NCBI RefSeq assembly: GCF_011405515.1
Contig: NZ_AP022671.1
Coordinates: 992,001-1,056,000, forward strand
Reading direction: 5' to 3'
From: Nitrospira sp. KM1
GTDB taxonomy: Bacteria > Nitrospirota > Nitrospiria > Nitrospirales > Nitrospiraceae
DNA: 64,000 nucleotides
In this document: positions 1-8,759 of the stretch, in pieces
Layout: each line of letters starts with the position of its first letter
Position numbering within the stretch: position 1 is the first letter of the stretch
Notes under the pieces: model-generated
What the model was told of the DNA's origin: nothing
Databases searched by the model: none
The model's input: only the letters and a program-made list of their open reading frames with translations
Program-made: the position numbers and the translations under genes

Positions 1-1
1 T

Positions 2-1351
2 GGCCTCTGGTTCATGGCGCTCGCCGCCTTGGGAATTCGCGGCTTGATTGAAGCGCCGGAGGTGATGGCCGCGCTCAGTCCGCATTTTGCCGTTTCGTTC
101 CTTTGGCATCATGGGGCGGTTGGTTTTGCCGTCCTCAGCGGGGTGTTCTTGACATTAACTGGAGCGGAAGCCTTGTATGCCGATATGGGGCACGTGGGGC
201 GGGGGCCGATCCGCATCGGATGGTTCGGCGCTGTCTTTCCTGCTTTGCTCCTTCAATATTTCGGACAGGGCGCACTGCTCCTGCGTAATCCCGAAGCGAT
301 CGCAAACCCATTCTTCTTCCTCACGCCGGCCTGGCTCCTATTGCCGACAGTCGCTCTTGCGACTGCCGCCACGATCATCGCCTCCCAGGCCATGCTCACG
401 GGCGCATTTTCACTCTCCCAGCAGGCAATCCAGCTCGGCCTTCTCCCGCGCATGGATATCCGGTACACGTCGCCTGAACAGATCGGACAAGTGTATATTC
501 CCGTGGTCAACTGGCTCATGCTGGTCGGCACCCTGGCCTTGGTGGTGACCTTCGGTGCGTCTTCCAATCTCGCTTCGGCTTATGGCATTGCCGTTTCCGG
601 CACGATGGTCATCACCACAATCATGATCACCATTGTCGCCCGGCGGCGATGGGACTGGCCGGTGGCAGGCATCAGTGCCCTGCTCGGATCGTTTCTCGTC
701 ATCGACGGAGGGTTTTTCATTGCGAATGTATTGAAAATTCCCCAAGGCGGCTGGTTGCCGGTTCTCCTCGCCTGCCTGCTGATCCTCGTAATGACAACGT
801 GGAGTGGAGGCCGGCATCTCGTCGCACGGCACCTGTGGAACAAGATGCCTTCGTTGACCTCGTTCATCGAGCAGATCCGAGCCGATGGCGTGGCGCGGGT
901 CAATGGCTGGGCCGTATATATGGTTTCCGCGCCGGAATATGCGCCCCCCGCTCTCCTGCAAAACGTGAGACACAATAAGGTCGTCCATGAGGACCTGGTC
1001 TTCCTCACCGTCATGACTGTCAGAGTGCCTTCGCTCCCGGTCGCCGAACAGATCCATGTCGAGATATTAGGCACTCACGTCTTTCGCATAACGGTCCGCC
1101 ACGGCTTCATGCAGCCGCCGGACATTCCCAAAGTGCTGCCAAATTGCGCGGCGGTCGGCGTCTCCATTCCGCTCGCTGAGGCCACGTTTTTCTTGAGCCG
1201 CATCAATGCCCTGGCCACTCCCAGACCCGGGATGGCCATTTGGCGCGAGCGGCTCTTCATGTTCTTGGAGAAGATCTCCCAACGCGCCAGTTCATATTTT
1301 CATCTCCCCGCCGACCAGGTCGTGGAAATCGGGATCGTTGTGGAAATCTAA
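2..1351 (+). CDS. kup: Kup-family potassium transporter, C-terminal part
   Basis: The reading frame is open from the first base of the window, so the N-terminus is missing. About 450 of the roughly 630 residues usual for Kup/HAK/KT proteins remain. The visible part has a long series of hydrophobic segments (for example the stretches around GAVGFAVLSGVFL and ALVVTFGASSNLASAYGIAVSGT), followed by a soluble C-terminal domain ending in VVEIGIVVEI, as in Kup proteins. The family takes up K+ with protons across the inner membrane. The family call is firm. The first ATG in the window (14) is internal and should not be taken as the start. Confidence 0.93.
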   Translation, partial: GLWFMALAALGIRGLIEAPEVMAALSPHFAVSFLWHHGAVGFAVLSGVFLTLTGAEALYADMGHVGRGPIRIGWFGAVFPALLLQYFGQGALLLRNPEAIANPFFFLTPAWLLLPTVALATAATIIASQAMLTGAFSLSQQAIQLGLLPRMDIRYTSPEQIGQVYIPVVNWLMLVGTLALVVTFGASSNLASAYGIAVSGTMVITTIMITIVARRRWDWPVAGISALLGSFLVIDGGFFIANVLKIPQGGWLPVLLACLLILVMTTWSGGRHLVARHLWNKMPSLTSFIEQIRADGVARVNGWAVYMVSAPEYAPPALLQNVRHNKVVHEDLVFLTVMTVRVPSLPVAEQIHVEILGTHVFRITVRHGFMQPPDIPKVLPNCAAVGVSIPLAEATFFLSRINALATPRPGMAIWRERLFMFLEKISQRASSYFHLPADQVVEIGIVVEI

Positions 1352-1469
1352 CGGCTTCAAGCCGATCGGACAGCCCGGTGGCGAACACGCATGGACTCCG
1401 CGATCCCCAGAACGTACAATGGGCCGCGCACCGGCAATCCCTAAAAAGCATTCCCCTGGAGTCTGAGAG

Positions 1470-2216
1470 ATGACGAACCTTCGTGCCTATACCGTGACCG
1501 TATTGTTGGACGTGAACGACGTGCAGGATGTCGATGACCGGGCGGAAAGCCGATCCTATATCGTGGCAGATCGCGAAAGTGGGAACGCCGCCATTATCGA
1601 CGCGGTCATCGAGAACGTGGAGCGGGATTTAACAATCGTGGCCGAATTGGGATTGACGTTGGTTTTTGCAATGGAAACTCACATCCATGCGGACCATATT
1701 ACCGGTGCGTCATTGATCCGTGACCGCACGGGAGCCCGTATCGTCTATGGCGGCGGCGCCGAAGGTGCGGTCAAAGGCGCCGACCTGTTTCTTCATGACG
1801 GCCGTCAACTCGGCCTGGGGCATACGGCCCTGCAGGCCCTTGCAACGCCGGGCCACACCGACGGATGCACCAGCTATTTTCTACCGGGCGCGGTTTTCAC
1901 CGGTGACACGATGTTCATCCGGGGCAACGGCCGCACAGACCTCCAGGGCGGATCACCGGAGAAGCTCTACCGATCCGTCCGGAATAAGCTGTTCACACTT
2001 CCTGACGAGACGACCGTCTATCCCGGTCACGATTATCACGGCAGAGTCTCCTCGACGATCGGCGAAGAGAAACGATTCAATGAGCGTTTAAATCTGTCGG
2101 TGACGGAAGAGGCCTTCGTCAATCTGATGAAGGCCAGGCAAGTTCCGCCCCCAGCCAAAATGGCCGTGGCCATCCCCGCCAATATGCATGCCGGCCGTGT
2201 CATGGCGCAGGAATGA
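1470..2216 (+). CDS. MBL-fold metallo-hydrolase, persulfide dioxygenase (ETHE1)-like
   Basis: This 248-residue protein has the metallo-beta-lactamase metal site: H71-x-H73-x-D75-H76, then H129 (TPGHTDG), D146 (FTGDT) and H187 (YPGHDYHG). The GRTD motif after D146 and the overall length fit the ETHE1/Blh persulfide dioxygenase branch, which oxidises glutathione persulfide to sulfite, rather than glyoxalase II. That branch assignment is inferred from motifs only. The gene stands alone about 120 bp after kup and is followed by a perfect palindrome. The cytoplasm is its likely location because no signal peptide is visible. Confidence 0.85.
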   Translation: MTNLRAYTVTVLLDVNDVQDVDDRAESRSYIVADRESGNAAIIDAVIENVERDLTIVAELGLTLVFAMETHIHADHITGASLIRDRTGARIVYGGGAEGAVKGADLFLHDGRQLGLGHTALQALATPGHTDGCTSYFLPGAVFTGDTMFIRGNGRTDLQGGSPEKLYRSVRNKLFTLPDETTVYPGHDYHGRVSSTIGEEKRFNERLNLSVTEEAFVNLMKARQVPPPAKMAVAIPANMHAGRVMAQE

Positions 2217-2223
2217 AAAGGCC

Positions 2224-2257
2224 GAGGGCGTCATGTCCCCGGGGACATGACGCCCTC
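2224..2257. terminator. Perfect 34-bp palindrome after the metallo-hydrolase gene
   Basis: The arms GAGGGCGTCATGTCCCC and its exact complement meet with no spacer, 8 bp past the stop codon. It lies between convergent genes, so it probably acts as a two-way terminator. There is no T-run, so intrinsic termination is not certain. Confidence 0.55.
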
Positions 2258-2315
2258 AAACTCGTGGTGGCAAGCCTACCTGGTCGAACCCATCGCGGTT
2301 GTCTTCACCTGACCG

Positions 2316-2624
2316 TCACGCGCCTTTGATTGCATGTGTTCCATGCGTGATGGCCCCTCCCGCTCTCAACGCCGCAGCGACCAGCACCGTTTCAGCCATT
2401 TCCTGATCCGACGCCCGCGCCTCTCTTGCCCTCGTCGAATGAAGCTCGATGCAATAGGGGCATTGAGTCGTGAGCGCCACGGCCACGGCCATCAACTCTT
2501 TGTACTTGACAGGAATCACTCCGTCCGCAAGCGCCGCCTTGTCGAACCTCACGAAGGCTTGCATGGCCTCGGGAGCGTTGATCTCAATGTTTTTCATTTT
2601 CGCAAGATTCTTCATGTCGTACAT
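2316..2624 (-). CDS. AhpD-like carboxymuconolactone decarboxylase family protein
   Basis: A 102-residue all-helical protein with the AhpD-type redox motif C55-P-Y-C58 followed by H62 (CPYCIELH). Members of this family act as peroxidase-coupled thiol-disulfide proteins or as gamma-carboxymuconolactone decarboxylases. The CxxC motif points to the redox branch. It ends facing the metallo-hydrolase gene and lies in the same direction as the methyltransferase gene upstream (56 bp apart). The two may share a transcript from the divergent promoter region near 3503-3690. Confidence 0.88.
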   Translation of the reverse strand: MYDMKNLAKMKNIEINAPEAMQAFVRFDKAALADGVIPVKYKELMAVAVALTTQCPYCIELHSTRAREARASDQEMAETVLVAAALRAGGAITHGTHAIKGA

Positions 2625-2680
2625 GACTACCTCCCGGGCATTACATTATTGGTGAATTTCCATGTACGGTCTGCAAACTC

Positions 2681-3502
2681 TCACGCTCGCATGCCGATGA
2701 CCTCAAGATATTCTGCATAGACCGTCGTACTATCCTGGCTTCCTCTGTTGTGAGAGGACCAGAGGGTCTCCAGTTCCTGTCGCAAGTGTGTCTGCCCTTC
2801 GACATTCAGACCCGCAAACGCCCGACTCATAGGCCCATAATAGAGACGGAAGAATTCCACCACCTCTGACGGCGGAAACGGATAGTCGAACATGTACTGG
2901 CGCTTGACCAGATTCAGACGGCTCAACCCGTCGCCGAAACGTTCACGGACCGTGGTCTCGTCCCCCCACAAGACCGGCGAAGGCATCCCGGAGGGCGCGA
3001 TAAATTTCGAGATGGTCTTGAACATCCGGCCGACAAAACCCTCCGGAGTCCAGTTCGCCATGGCGATGGTGCCTCCGGACCTGCACACGCGCAGCAACTC
3101 CTTCGCCACGCGGTCAGGACGGGGCGCAAACATGGCGCCGATCAGGCTCGTCACCAGGTCAAAACTTGCATCCTCATAGGGCAAGGCTTCCGCATCGGCT
3201 TCTTCGAAGCGGACGTGCAGGCCTTCGGCCTGCGCACGGGTCCTGGCACGGGCGATCAAGTTGCCGGCAATGTCCACACCGGTAACTTCGAGCCCGTGTC
3301 TGGCAGCGATCAGCGCGAGCTGGCCTGAACCGCATCCCACGTCCAGCAGCCGGCATCCCGATGGAGCGTTCAGGCGATCATAGAACTCCCGGGCTCCGCC
3401 TTCCATATAGCGCGAAAAGCGGTCATAGTCCCCTGCCATCCATGTCTGTTGTAGACGGCTCTTAAGCTTGTCCAGTTCGGGAACAACGAGATCGGTGATC
3501 AT
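2681..3502 (-). CDS. Class I SAM-dependent methyltransferase
   Basis: 273 residues. The SAM-binding motif I is DVGCGSG at residues 54-60, followed by an acidic strand end (GVDIAG) and the motif around DADAEALPYEDASFD that resembles UbiE/Methyltransf_11 proteins. The substrate cannot be told from the sequence. The gene is divergent from the AraC-type regulator that starts about 190 bp away, which makes local regulation plausible. The C-terminal 100 residues, with several aromatic positions, are not recognised. Confidence 0.85.
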   Translation of the reverse strand: MITDLVVPELDKLKSRLQQTWMAGDYDRFSRYMEGGAREFYDRLNAPSGCRLLDVGCGSGQLALIAARHGLEVTGVDIAGNLIARARTRAQAEGLHVRFEEADAEALPYEDASFDLVTSLIGAMFAPRPDRVAKELLRVCRSGGTIAMANWTPEGFVGRMFKTISKFIAPSGMPSPVLWGDETTVRERFGDGLSRLNLVKRQYMFDYPFPPSEVVEFFRLYYGPMSRAFAGLNVEGQTHLRQELETLWSSHNRGSQDSTTVYAEYLEVIGMRA

Positions 3503-3694
3503 CCTCTCCTCCTTGGTTGGTGTGAGCAGCCCGTCCGAATCCTGCCGCCATCCGGCATACCCGCACTCTACACGCCTTAAAGGACCATGCCTTTATCCGA
3601 GCGTCTGGTTCTCTTGACCAGGGCGTGGTAGGCTGCACCTCGTTTGCCCAAAAGTCCGGATAACTTTGCCGCCATTCCGGCCCCGGTGAACAAC

Positions 3695-4753
3695 ATGGAT
3701 GTCTTGTCCGAAGTGTTGAAAGCCGTAAAACTCGACGGCGCGATGTTTTACAACGCCGAGTTCTCCGCGCCCTGGTGTTTTCGATCTCCGGCCTCGCGAA
3801 TCGTCGCTCCCTATTTTGCATCAGGCTCTGCACACATCATCATCTATCACCTGTTGACGGAAGGCTCAGGCTACGCCCATATCGAGGGCGACGAGCGGAA
3901 GGTTCGGCTCGATGCAGGGGACCTCGTCATCTTTCCTCACGGGGATCCGCATGTGATGGGAAACGGCCCATCCGTTCAGGCGGTCGACAGCGAACAGGAG
4001 CTGCAGCGGATCCTGTCACAGGGGTTGAACGTGTCTCGCATGGGCGGCGGCGGAGCGCTCACGAAATTCATCTGCGGATACATGGCGTGCGAACCTGAAC
4101 TCAGCAGCATTTTCCTCGGCGGGCTGCCTCCGGTGTTTAAGATTCCCATCCGGAACGATCCTTCGGGTCTCTGGCTGGAACAGTCGCTCCGGTATTCCGT
4201 GGACCATGCAGGCGCCTCGGCGCCTGGCGGTGCGGCCATGCTCGCCAAACTATCCGAGCTGTTATTCATCGAAACGCTCCGGCGATATATTTCATCGCTC
4301 CCGCCGGAACAATCGGGGTGGCTTGCAGGCGTGCGGGATCCGGAAGTAGGTAAAGCATTGGCCCTGCTGCATCGTCATCCGGCTCGTCCCTGGACGATCG
4401 CCTCCCTTGGAACTGAGGTCGGCATGTCACGCTCAGTCCTTGCCGAACGGTTCCGCCGGTACCTCTCTGAAACTCCGATGGCCTACCTCACCCGTTGGCG
4501 CCTTCAACTGGGCGCACAGATGCTCGGATCCACCAGCCGGAGCGTGATGCAGATCGCGGCCGAAGTCGGCTACGAATCCGAAGCATCTTTCAATCGGGCC
4601 TTCAAACGGGAGTTCGGCCTTCCGCCGGCGAAATTCCGTACCAAAGCCAGAACGACCATGAAAATCGGGGCCCATGCAGCGAAGGGCGCCTTCGTCCAAC
4701 CCGGACATGACGACTTGTCGAATCAGCGGCCTGTACAATCTCTCCCTGCTTGA
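3695..4753 (+). CDS. AraC-family transcriptional regulator with N-terminal cupin
   Basis: The N-terminal half is a cupin_6-type sensor domain (GDLVIFPHGDPHVMG near residue 90). The last 100 residues form the double helix-turn-helix of AraC proteins (TIASLGTEVGMSRSVLAERF and AAEVGYESEASFNRAFKREFG). Start: the frame also opens at a TTG at 3644, but the ATG at 3695 gives a more usual N-terminus, so 3695 is used with modest certainty. Cupin_6 AraC regulators often control nearby oxidoreductase or stress genes. Here the neighbours are a DUF985 cupin and a DJ-1/PfpI protein downstream and a divergent methyltransferase. Confidence 0.88.
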   Translation: MDVLSEVLKAVKLDGAMFYNAEFSAPWCFRSPASRIVAPYFASGSAHIIIYHLLTEGSGYAHIEGDERKVRLDAGDLVIFPHGDPHVMGNGPSVQAVDSEQELQRILSQGLNVSRMGGGGALTKFICGYMACEPELSSIFLGGLPPVFKIPIRNDPSGLWLEQSLRYSVDHAGASAPGGAAMLAKLSELLFIETLRRYISSLPPEQSGWLAGVRDPEVGKALALLHRHPARPWTIASLGTEVGMSRSVLAERFRRYLSETPMAYLTRWRLQLGAQMLGSTSRSVMQIAAEVGYESEASFNRAFKREFGLPPAKFRTKARTTMKIGAHAAKGAFVQPGHDDLSNQRPVQSLPA

Positions 4754-4956
4754 CGAGATCGCTTGGATCATAAGCATGATCATCCGCCGGATGGCTTTTT
4801 TTTGCGAAATCAGTATTTCGCCGACGTGTCGATGCGCCGAATCCATCGGATGCCGCGACGTCCCGAAGACCGCCTGTGAATCGAGCGCCTATCGCACAAC
4901 GTGCCAAACGCGAGCGGAAGCAGCCGGCCGATCGATCATGAAGAGGGAGAACAGAA

Positions 4957-5481
4957 ATGTCCACTAGGGAAAAGGCCAACCAGATCATCGACCTGCTCGG
5001 ACTTGCGCCTCATCCGACCTGTGGATTTGTCGCCGAAACCTATCGAAGCAGCCGGCGAATTCCTTCTGCCGTCCTGCCGCCGGAATATGAGGGCGATCGT
5101 CCGCTCGCCTCGGTGCTCTACTTCATGGTCACGACCCAGACGCCGATCCGCCTGCACCGCATTCGATCCGACCAGATGTACCATCACTATCTCGGAGCGC
5201 CGCTGGAAGTCCTTCTCCTCTATCCGGAGGGAACCGGGGAGGTCAGGATCGTCGGACCCGATTTGGCCATGGGCATGCGGCCGCAACTGCTGATCCCGGG
5301 CGGGACCTACCACATATCCCGCATCCGCGCAGCGGACTCGTTCGCCTTGCTCGGAACCACCGAGTGGCCTGGATTCGAAAACCCCGATGTCGAGTTGGGC
5401 GATCCGCAAACACTCATGATGGAATATCCGGCTTTTCGCCGTCTCATTGAAGAGTTTATCGGGTCACCTGCAGGCGGGTGA
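4957..5481 (+). CDS. DUF985 (cupin_5) family protein
   Basis: 174 residues. The order of blocks (LGLAPHPTCGFVAETYRS, then STREKA-type N-terminus, HRIRSDQMYHHYLGAPLEVLLLYPEG, and a C-terminal LPG/IPGG turn) matches the DUF985 cupin family. A purine-rich ribosome-binding site (AGAGGGAGA) precedes the ATG at 4957. Family function is unknown; structures show a double-stranded beta-helix. It lies 203 bp after the AraC regulator gene and 76 bp before the DJ-1/PfpI gene, in the same direction. Confidence 0.82.
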   Translation: MSTREKANQIIDLLGLAPHPTCGFVAETYRSSRRIPSAVLPPEYEGDRPLASVLYFMVTTQTPIRLHRIRSDQMYHHYLGAPLEVLLLYPEGTGEVRIVGPDLAMGMRPQLLIPGGTYHISRIRAADSFALLGTTEWPGFENPDVELGDPQTLMMEYPAFRRLIEEFIGSPAGG

Positions 5482-5557
5482 CGACTTCTCCCCTGATTCG
5501 GAAGACGTGGAGCAGTTCCCCGCTGAATACAGGACTGCGACCTTTCAAAGTAAAAGC

Positions 5558-6151
5558 ATGAAAACCTGTTTTATCATTTTTAATTGCATGACCACCCTCG
5601 ACTTCGTCGGCGTCTACGATGCCCTGACCCGGCTGAAATCGAACAACCTCATGCCGGAGTTTGCATGGGACATTTGCTCGTTCACCACGGAGGTCGCAGA
5701 TCGTCACGGGCTTCGTCTGCTCCCGCAGTGTGTGAACAATTCCCTGGCAGACTATGACATGCTGATTGTTCCTGGAGGCGTGGACACTCGCACGCTCCAG
5801 CGTGACAGCCGGTTTCTCGATTGGCTCCGCACCTCGCAACCCGTGCCGCTCAAAGCGTCGATCTGCACCGGCTCGCTCTTGCTTGGGGCGGCGGGCTTCT
5901 TGAGGAACAAACGAGCCACAACACATCGAATCGCCTTCGAGGAGTTGAAACCGTACTGCAGGACTGTCGTCGACGATCGGATCGTCGACGAAGGAGAAGT
6001 CATTACGGCCCGCGGTGTCACCTCCGCGATCGATCTCGGGCTCTATCTGGTTGAACGGCTTGCCGGTGCGGCTGCTCGGAAGCATATTGCCAGACAAATG
6101 GATTACCCAATGGACGAGACGAATCTGAAATCACAAAGCAGCACGGGGTAG
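5558..6151 (+). CDS. DJ-1/PfpI family protein
   Basis: About 197 residues from the ATG at 5558. The DJ-1/PfpI nucleophile elbow is visible as ICTGS with the cysteine at residue 103, and the glycine-rich IVPGG strand lies near residues 70-74. The frame is open upstream to 5447, but this would overlap the DUF985 gene, and the ATG at 5558 starts the first beta strand of the fold. Members include glyoxalase-type enzymes, isonitrile hydratases and amidases; the exact activity is not known. It likely forms a stress cluster with the AraC and DUF985 genes. Confidence 0.83.
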   Translation: MKTCFIIFNCMTTLDFVGVYDALTRLKSNNLMPEFAWDICSFTTEVADRHGLRLLPQCVNNSLADYDMLIVPGGVDTRTLQRDSRFLDWLRTSQPVPLKASICTGSLLLGAAGFLRNKRATTHRIAFEELKPYCRTVVDDRIVDEGEVITARGVTSAIDLGLYLVERLAGAAARKHIARQMDYPMDETNLKSQSSTG

Positions 6152-6492
6152 GAAATCTTCGATTTCCACTCTCCTTCCAGTCAAGAGAGACAGCCGCGGT
6201 TTGGAAATTACTTGAGGACGCCGACATGGTCGTGATCATCGACGATTCCACTACCCGGCTTCCGCGCAACGATTGTGCTGCGAAGCAATCCTTGAAACGG
6301 CACAGCGCCTGCCCTCCGTGCCCATATCCAGTTCACGCATGAACTCACACCGGCACCTGTCCCTTGCCGATCTCGTATTGGCATCCTCATATCTTGACTG
6401 ATGCCCTCCTGTTGCATAACGTATGGAACTTTTTGCCGCTGGTCCGGTACGGACCGCATGATAATCTCATAATATGCAAGGGGGAATAGCGT
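6152..6492. other. Intergenic region, no gene seen
   Basis: About 340 bp between the DJ-1/PfpI gene and a small gene. It presumably holds the promoter of the small gene and the ribonuclease. I see no convincing reading frame, RNA gene or strong hairpin. Confidence 0.4.
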
Positions 6493-6678
6493 ATGCGGTT
6501 TATCAAGGTTAAGGATGAGGAACGTGCAGGAGAGGTGGCGATCAATCTCGATCTTGTCCGTGAAGCCCATTATGGTGGGGGCTTGCTGCACCTCTACTTC
6601 GAGCATAGTTCCAGCGCACAGGATGATATGACATTCACCGGCGACAATGCTCAAAAAATCTGGGCGGCTATGGGATGA
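6493..6678 (+). CDS. Small conserved-looking protein of unknown function
   Basis: 61 residues: a beta-rich N-terminus (MRFIKVKDEERAGEVAINLD) and a tail with FTGDNAQKIWAAMG. A short purine-rich GGGGAATAG stretch precedes the ATG. The pattern of short strands resembles small LytTR-like or DUF-type single-domain proteins, but I do not recognise the family. It lies 69 bp before the RNB ribonuclease gene and may be co-transcribed with it. Confidence 0.55.
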   Translation: MRFIKVKDEERAGEVAINLDLVREAHYGGGLLHLYFEHSSSAQDDMTFTGDNAQKIWAAMG

Positions 6679-6747
6679 TGTTACGGAGGCCCGTGGTCAC
6701 GAAACGATGGACGACGCGCTGAGGACAAGACGAATGTCGAGAAACTG

Positions 6748-8208
6748 ATGACCAACGATCGTGTCAACCTGCGAGACATCGCCCGCCGTGCCATGGCAGA
6801 GCGGGATTTGTTCCCCGATTTTTCCTCTGCGGCAATTGCCGAACTCGCCCGCATACATGCACCCGCGGATCAGACGCCGAACACACGTGACTTACGGAAG
6901 TGGCTCTGGGCCTCTATCGATAATGACGACTCGCGCGATCTTGATCAATTGACCGTAGCCGAGCAGCGCCGGGACGGCTCGGTGACGGTGATGGTTGCCG
7001 TCGCCGACGTCGATGCACTGGTCGCCAAGGATTCGGCGCTGGATGCGCATGCCGGACACAACACCACCTCGGTGTACACGTCGGGCGGCATCTTCCCCAT
7101 GCTTCCGGAAAAACTTTCGACCGACTTTACATCGCTCAATGAGGGGCAGGATCGTCAGGCGATCGTCGTCGAACTCCTCGTCGCCCAAGACGGTTCGGTG
7201 ACTGCATCCACGTTGTTTCAAGCGCTGGTGCGCAACCATGCGAAGCTGACCTATGACGGCGTCTCCGCATGGCTGACGGGTACGGCGCCGGCACCAGACG
7301 CCGTGATGGCCGTGTCGGGTCTCGATGCGCAACTTCGTTTACAGGACCAAGCGGCACAGCGGCTGAAAACGAGACGACACCAGCAGGGGGCGTTGAGCTT
7401 GGAGACGATCGAATCCCGAGCCGTCTTTGACGGTGACGTCCTGACGCGTCTCAGAGTCGAAGAAAAGAACCGGGCCAAGCAATTGATCGAAGATTTCATG
7501 ATCGCGGCGAATCAAGCAACCGCCGGATACCTTCGGCACATGGGAATTCCATCGTTCCGACGTATCCTGCATTCACCGGAACGGTGGGAGCGGATCATGG
7601 AGATGGCGGCACGCTGGGGCGAGCGCCTGCCGCCGGAACCGGACGCCCGCGCGCTGGAAGCGTTCCTGACAAAACGCCGGCAAGCCGATCCGGTCAGATT
7701 CCCCGACTTGTCCTTGGCCGTCGTAAAACTGATCGGCCGGGGCGAATATGTGCTGGACGAATCATGTGACGGCGCTCCCGAGCACTTCGGACTCGCGGTC
7801 AAAGGGTATACGCACTCGACGGCTCCAAACCGCCGCTATCCGGACCTTGTCACCCAGAGGCTGATCAAATCCGCTCTGGCACCGACGTCACCTCCGTATC
7901 GAATCGATGAATTACGGTATCTGGCCGCACATTGTACGGAAAAGGAAGACGATGCCGAGCGCGTCGAACGTCAGCTGAGAAAATCCGCAGCCGCATTGCT
8001 GCTGGGCTCACAGATCGGACATCAGTTCGATGCGATTGTGACAGGATCCTCTGACAAAGGAACCTGGGTTCGTTTGCTGGACCCTCCGGTGGAAGGGAAA
8101 CTCATCACTGGAGGTCTTGGATTAGATGTGGGAGATACCGTGCACGTAAAGCTCGTCAGCACGGATGTCGAACGCGGCCATATCGATTTTTCGAGAGTGC
8201 CCTACTGA
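6748..8208 (+). CDS. RNB-domain (RNase II/R-like) ribonuclease
   Basis: 486 residues, shorter than RNase R (about 800) and lacking the N-terminal cold-shock domains. The RNB metal site is seen near residues 58-67 (D58, D64, D66), where the usual fourth aspartate is Q67 (DLDQL). A conserved helix around KNRAKQLIEDFMIAANQATA, the TAPNRRYPDL signature and a short S1-like C-terminal beta domain (ending GHIDFSRVPY) follow. These 3'-5' exoribonucleases degrade single-stranded RNA. The Asp-to-Gln change appears typical of this short subfamily, but that is from memory, so activity should not be assumed. Confidence 0.85.
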   Translation: MTNDRVNLRDIARRAMAERDLFPDFSSAAIAELARIHAPADQTPNTRDLRKWLWASIDNDDSRDLDQLTVAEQRRDGSVTVMVAVADVDALVAKDSALDAHAGHNTTSVYTSGGIFPMLPEKLSTDFTSLNEGQDRQAIVVELLVAQDGSVTASTLFQALVRNHAKLTYDGVSAWLTGTAPAPDAVMAVSGLDAQLRLQDQAAQRLKTRRHQQGALSLETIESRAVFDGDVLTRLRVEEKNRAKQLIEDFMIAANQATAGYLRHMGIPSFRRILHSPERWERIMEMAARWGERLPPEPDARALEAFLTKRRQADPVRFPDLSLAVVKLIGRGEYVLDESCDGAPEHFGLAVKGYTHSTAPNRRYPDLVTQRLIKSALAPTSPPYRIDELRYLAAHCTEKEDDAERVERQLRKSAAALLLGSQIGHQFDAIVTGSSDKGTWVRLLDPPVEGKLITGGLGLDVGDTVHVKLVSTDVERGHIDFSRVPY

Positions 8209-8252
8209 CTCCGCACATCGGCTCACCAAAAGGTGGGGCAGCTCAGACAGCA

Positions 8253-8285
8253 CGGGCAGCCTGCGCAGGAAGCGGAGACTGCCCG
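8253..8285 (+). terminator. Possible hairpin after the ribonuclease gene
   Basis: The arms CGGGCAG and CTGCCCG are separated by 19 nt, 45 bp past the stop codon. There is no clear T-run; weak terminator candidate. Confidence 0.3.
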
Positions 8286-8486
8286 TATTGCGGCGCTTAG
8301 GACGCCTGATGCTTTCGAACGGGTGTGTTGTTGACCCGTGCGGATAACGGGTGTGTGGCAACTCGTCAGGGGAAATTCACATAGTCCCAGGTGCTTGCGT
8401 TCCTCACTCCGGCCTTGGCTCTCCACTGCAGCGCTCTCTGCGATGAGATCCCTTTCGCGGGAAAACGGGAGCGGATGGAGATCCGG

Positions 8487-8558
8487 TCAGCGTGACTGAC
8501 GAGGTACCCGCCCGTGACTCGGCGGGCCGTCGTGGTCCGGTGGATTCAGGTCTTCCAT
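8487..8558 (-). CDS. Candidate small protein (23 residues)
   Basis: A 23-codon frame (starting MEDLNPPDHDG, ending PRQSR) begins 4-5 nt after a near-perfect ribosome-binding site AGGAGGTG, itself preceded at a fitting distance by a sigma70-like promoter (8614-8642). The peptide is rich in Pro, Asp and Arg and has no hydrophobic segment. It could be a real small protein, or a leader or remnant. Expression signals, not homology, are the only support. Confidence 0.45.
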   Translation of the reverse strand: MEDLNPPDHDGPPSHGRVPRQSR

Positions 8559-8613
8559 TTCCACCTCCTCTTTTGTACGAGCGATCAACACAATCACTCG
8601 TATTGATAGTTCG

Positions 8614-8642
8614 TTTGTACTCCCGCTGTAATGCCTAGTCAA
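8614..8642 (-). promoter_or_regulatory. Sigma70-like promoter for the 23-residue frame
   Basis: On the minus strand a -35 box TTGACT and a -10 box TACAAA are separated by exactly 17 bp. Transcription would begin near 8607, giving a leader of about 49 nt to the ATG at 8558. Confidence 0.5.
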
Positions 8643-8759
8643 TAAAGTTAATGCGGAATTTTTTGTGGCTGTGATTCGGCATAACTCATGCCACACAAAT
8701 ATGAAAACCGTCCGGCGTTAATACTTATCAATCCACCTCTGCGAGGTCAGAATCTGGAT

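Noticed and set aside
410-1057. Long antisense frame opposite kup
   Set aside because: It has odd composition with no family likeness and lies wholly in a well-supported gene.
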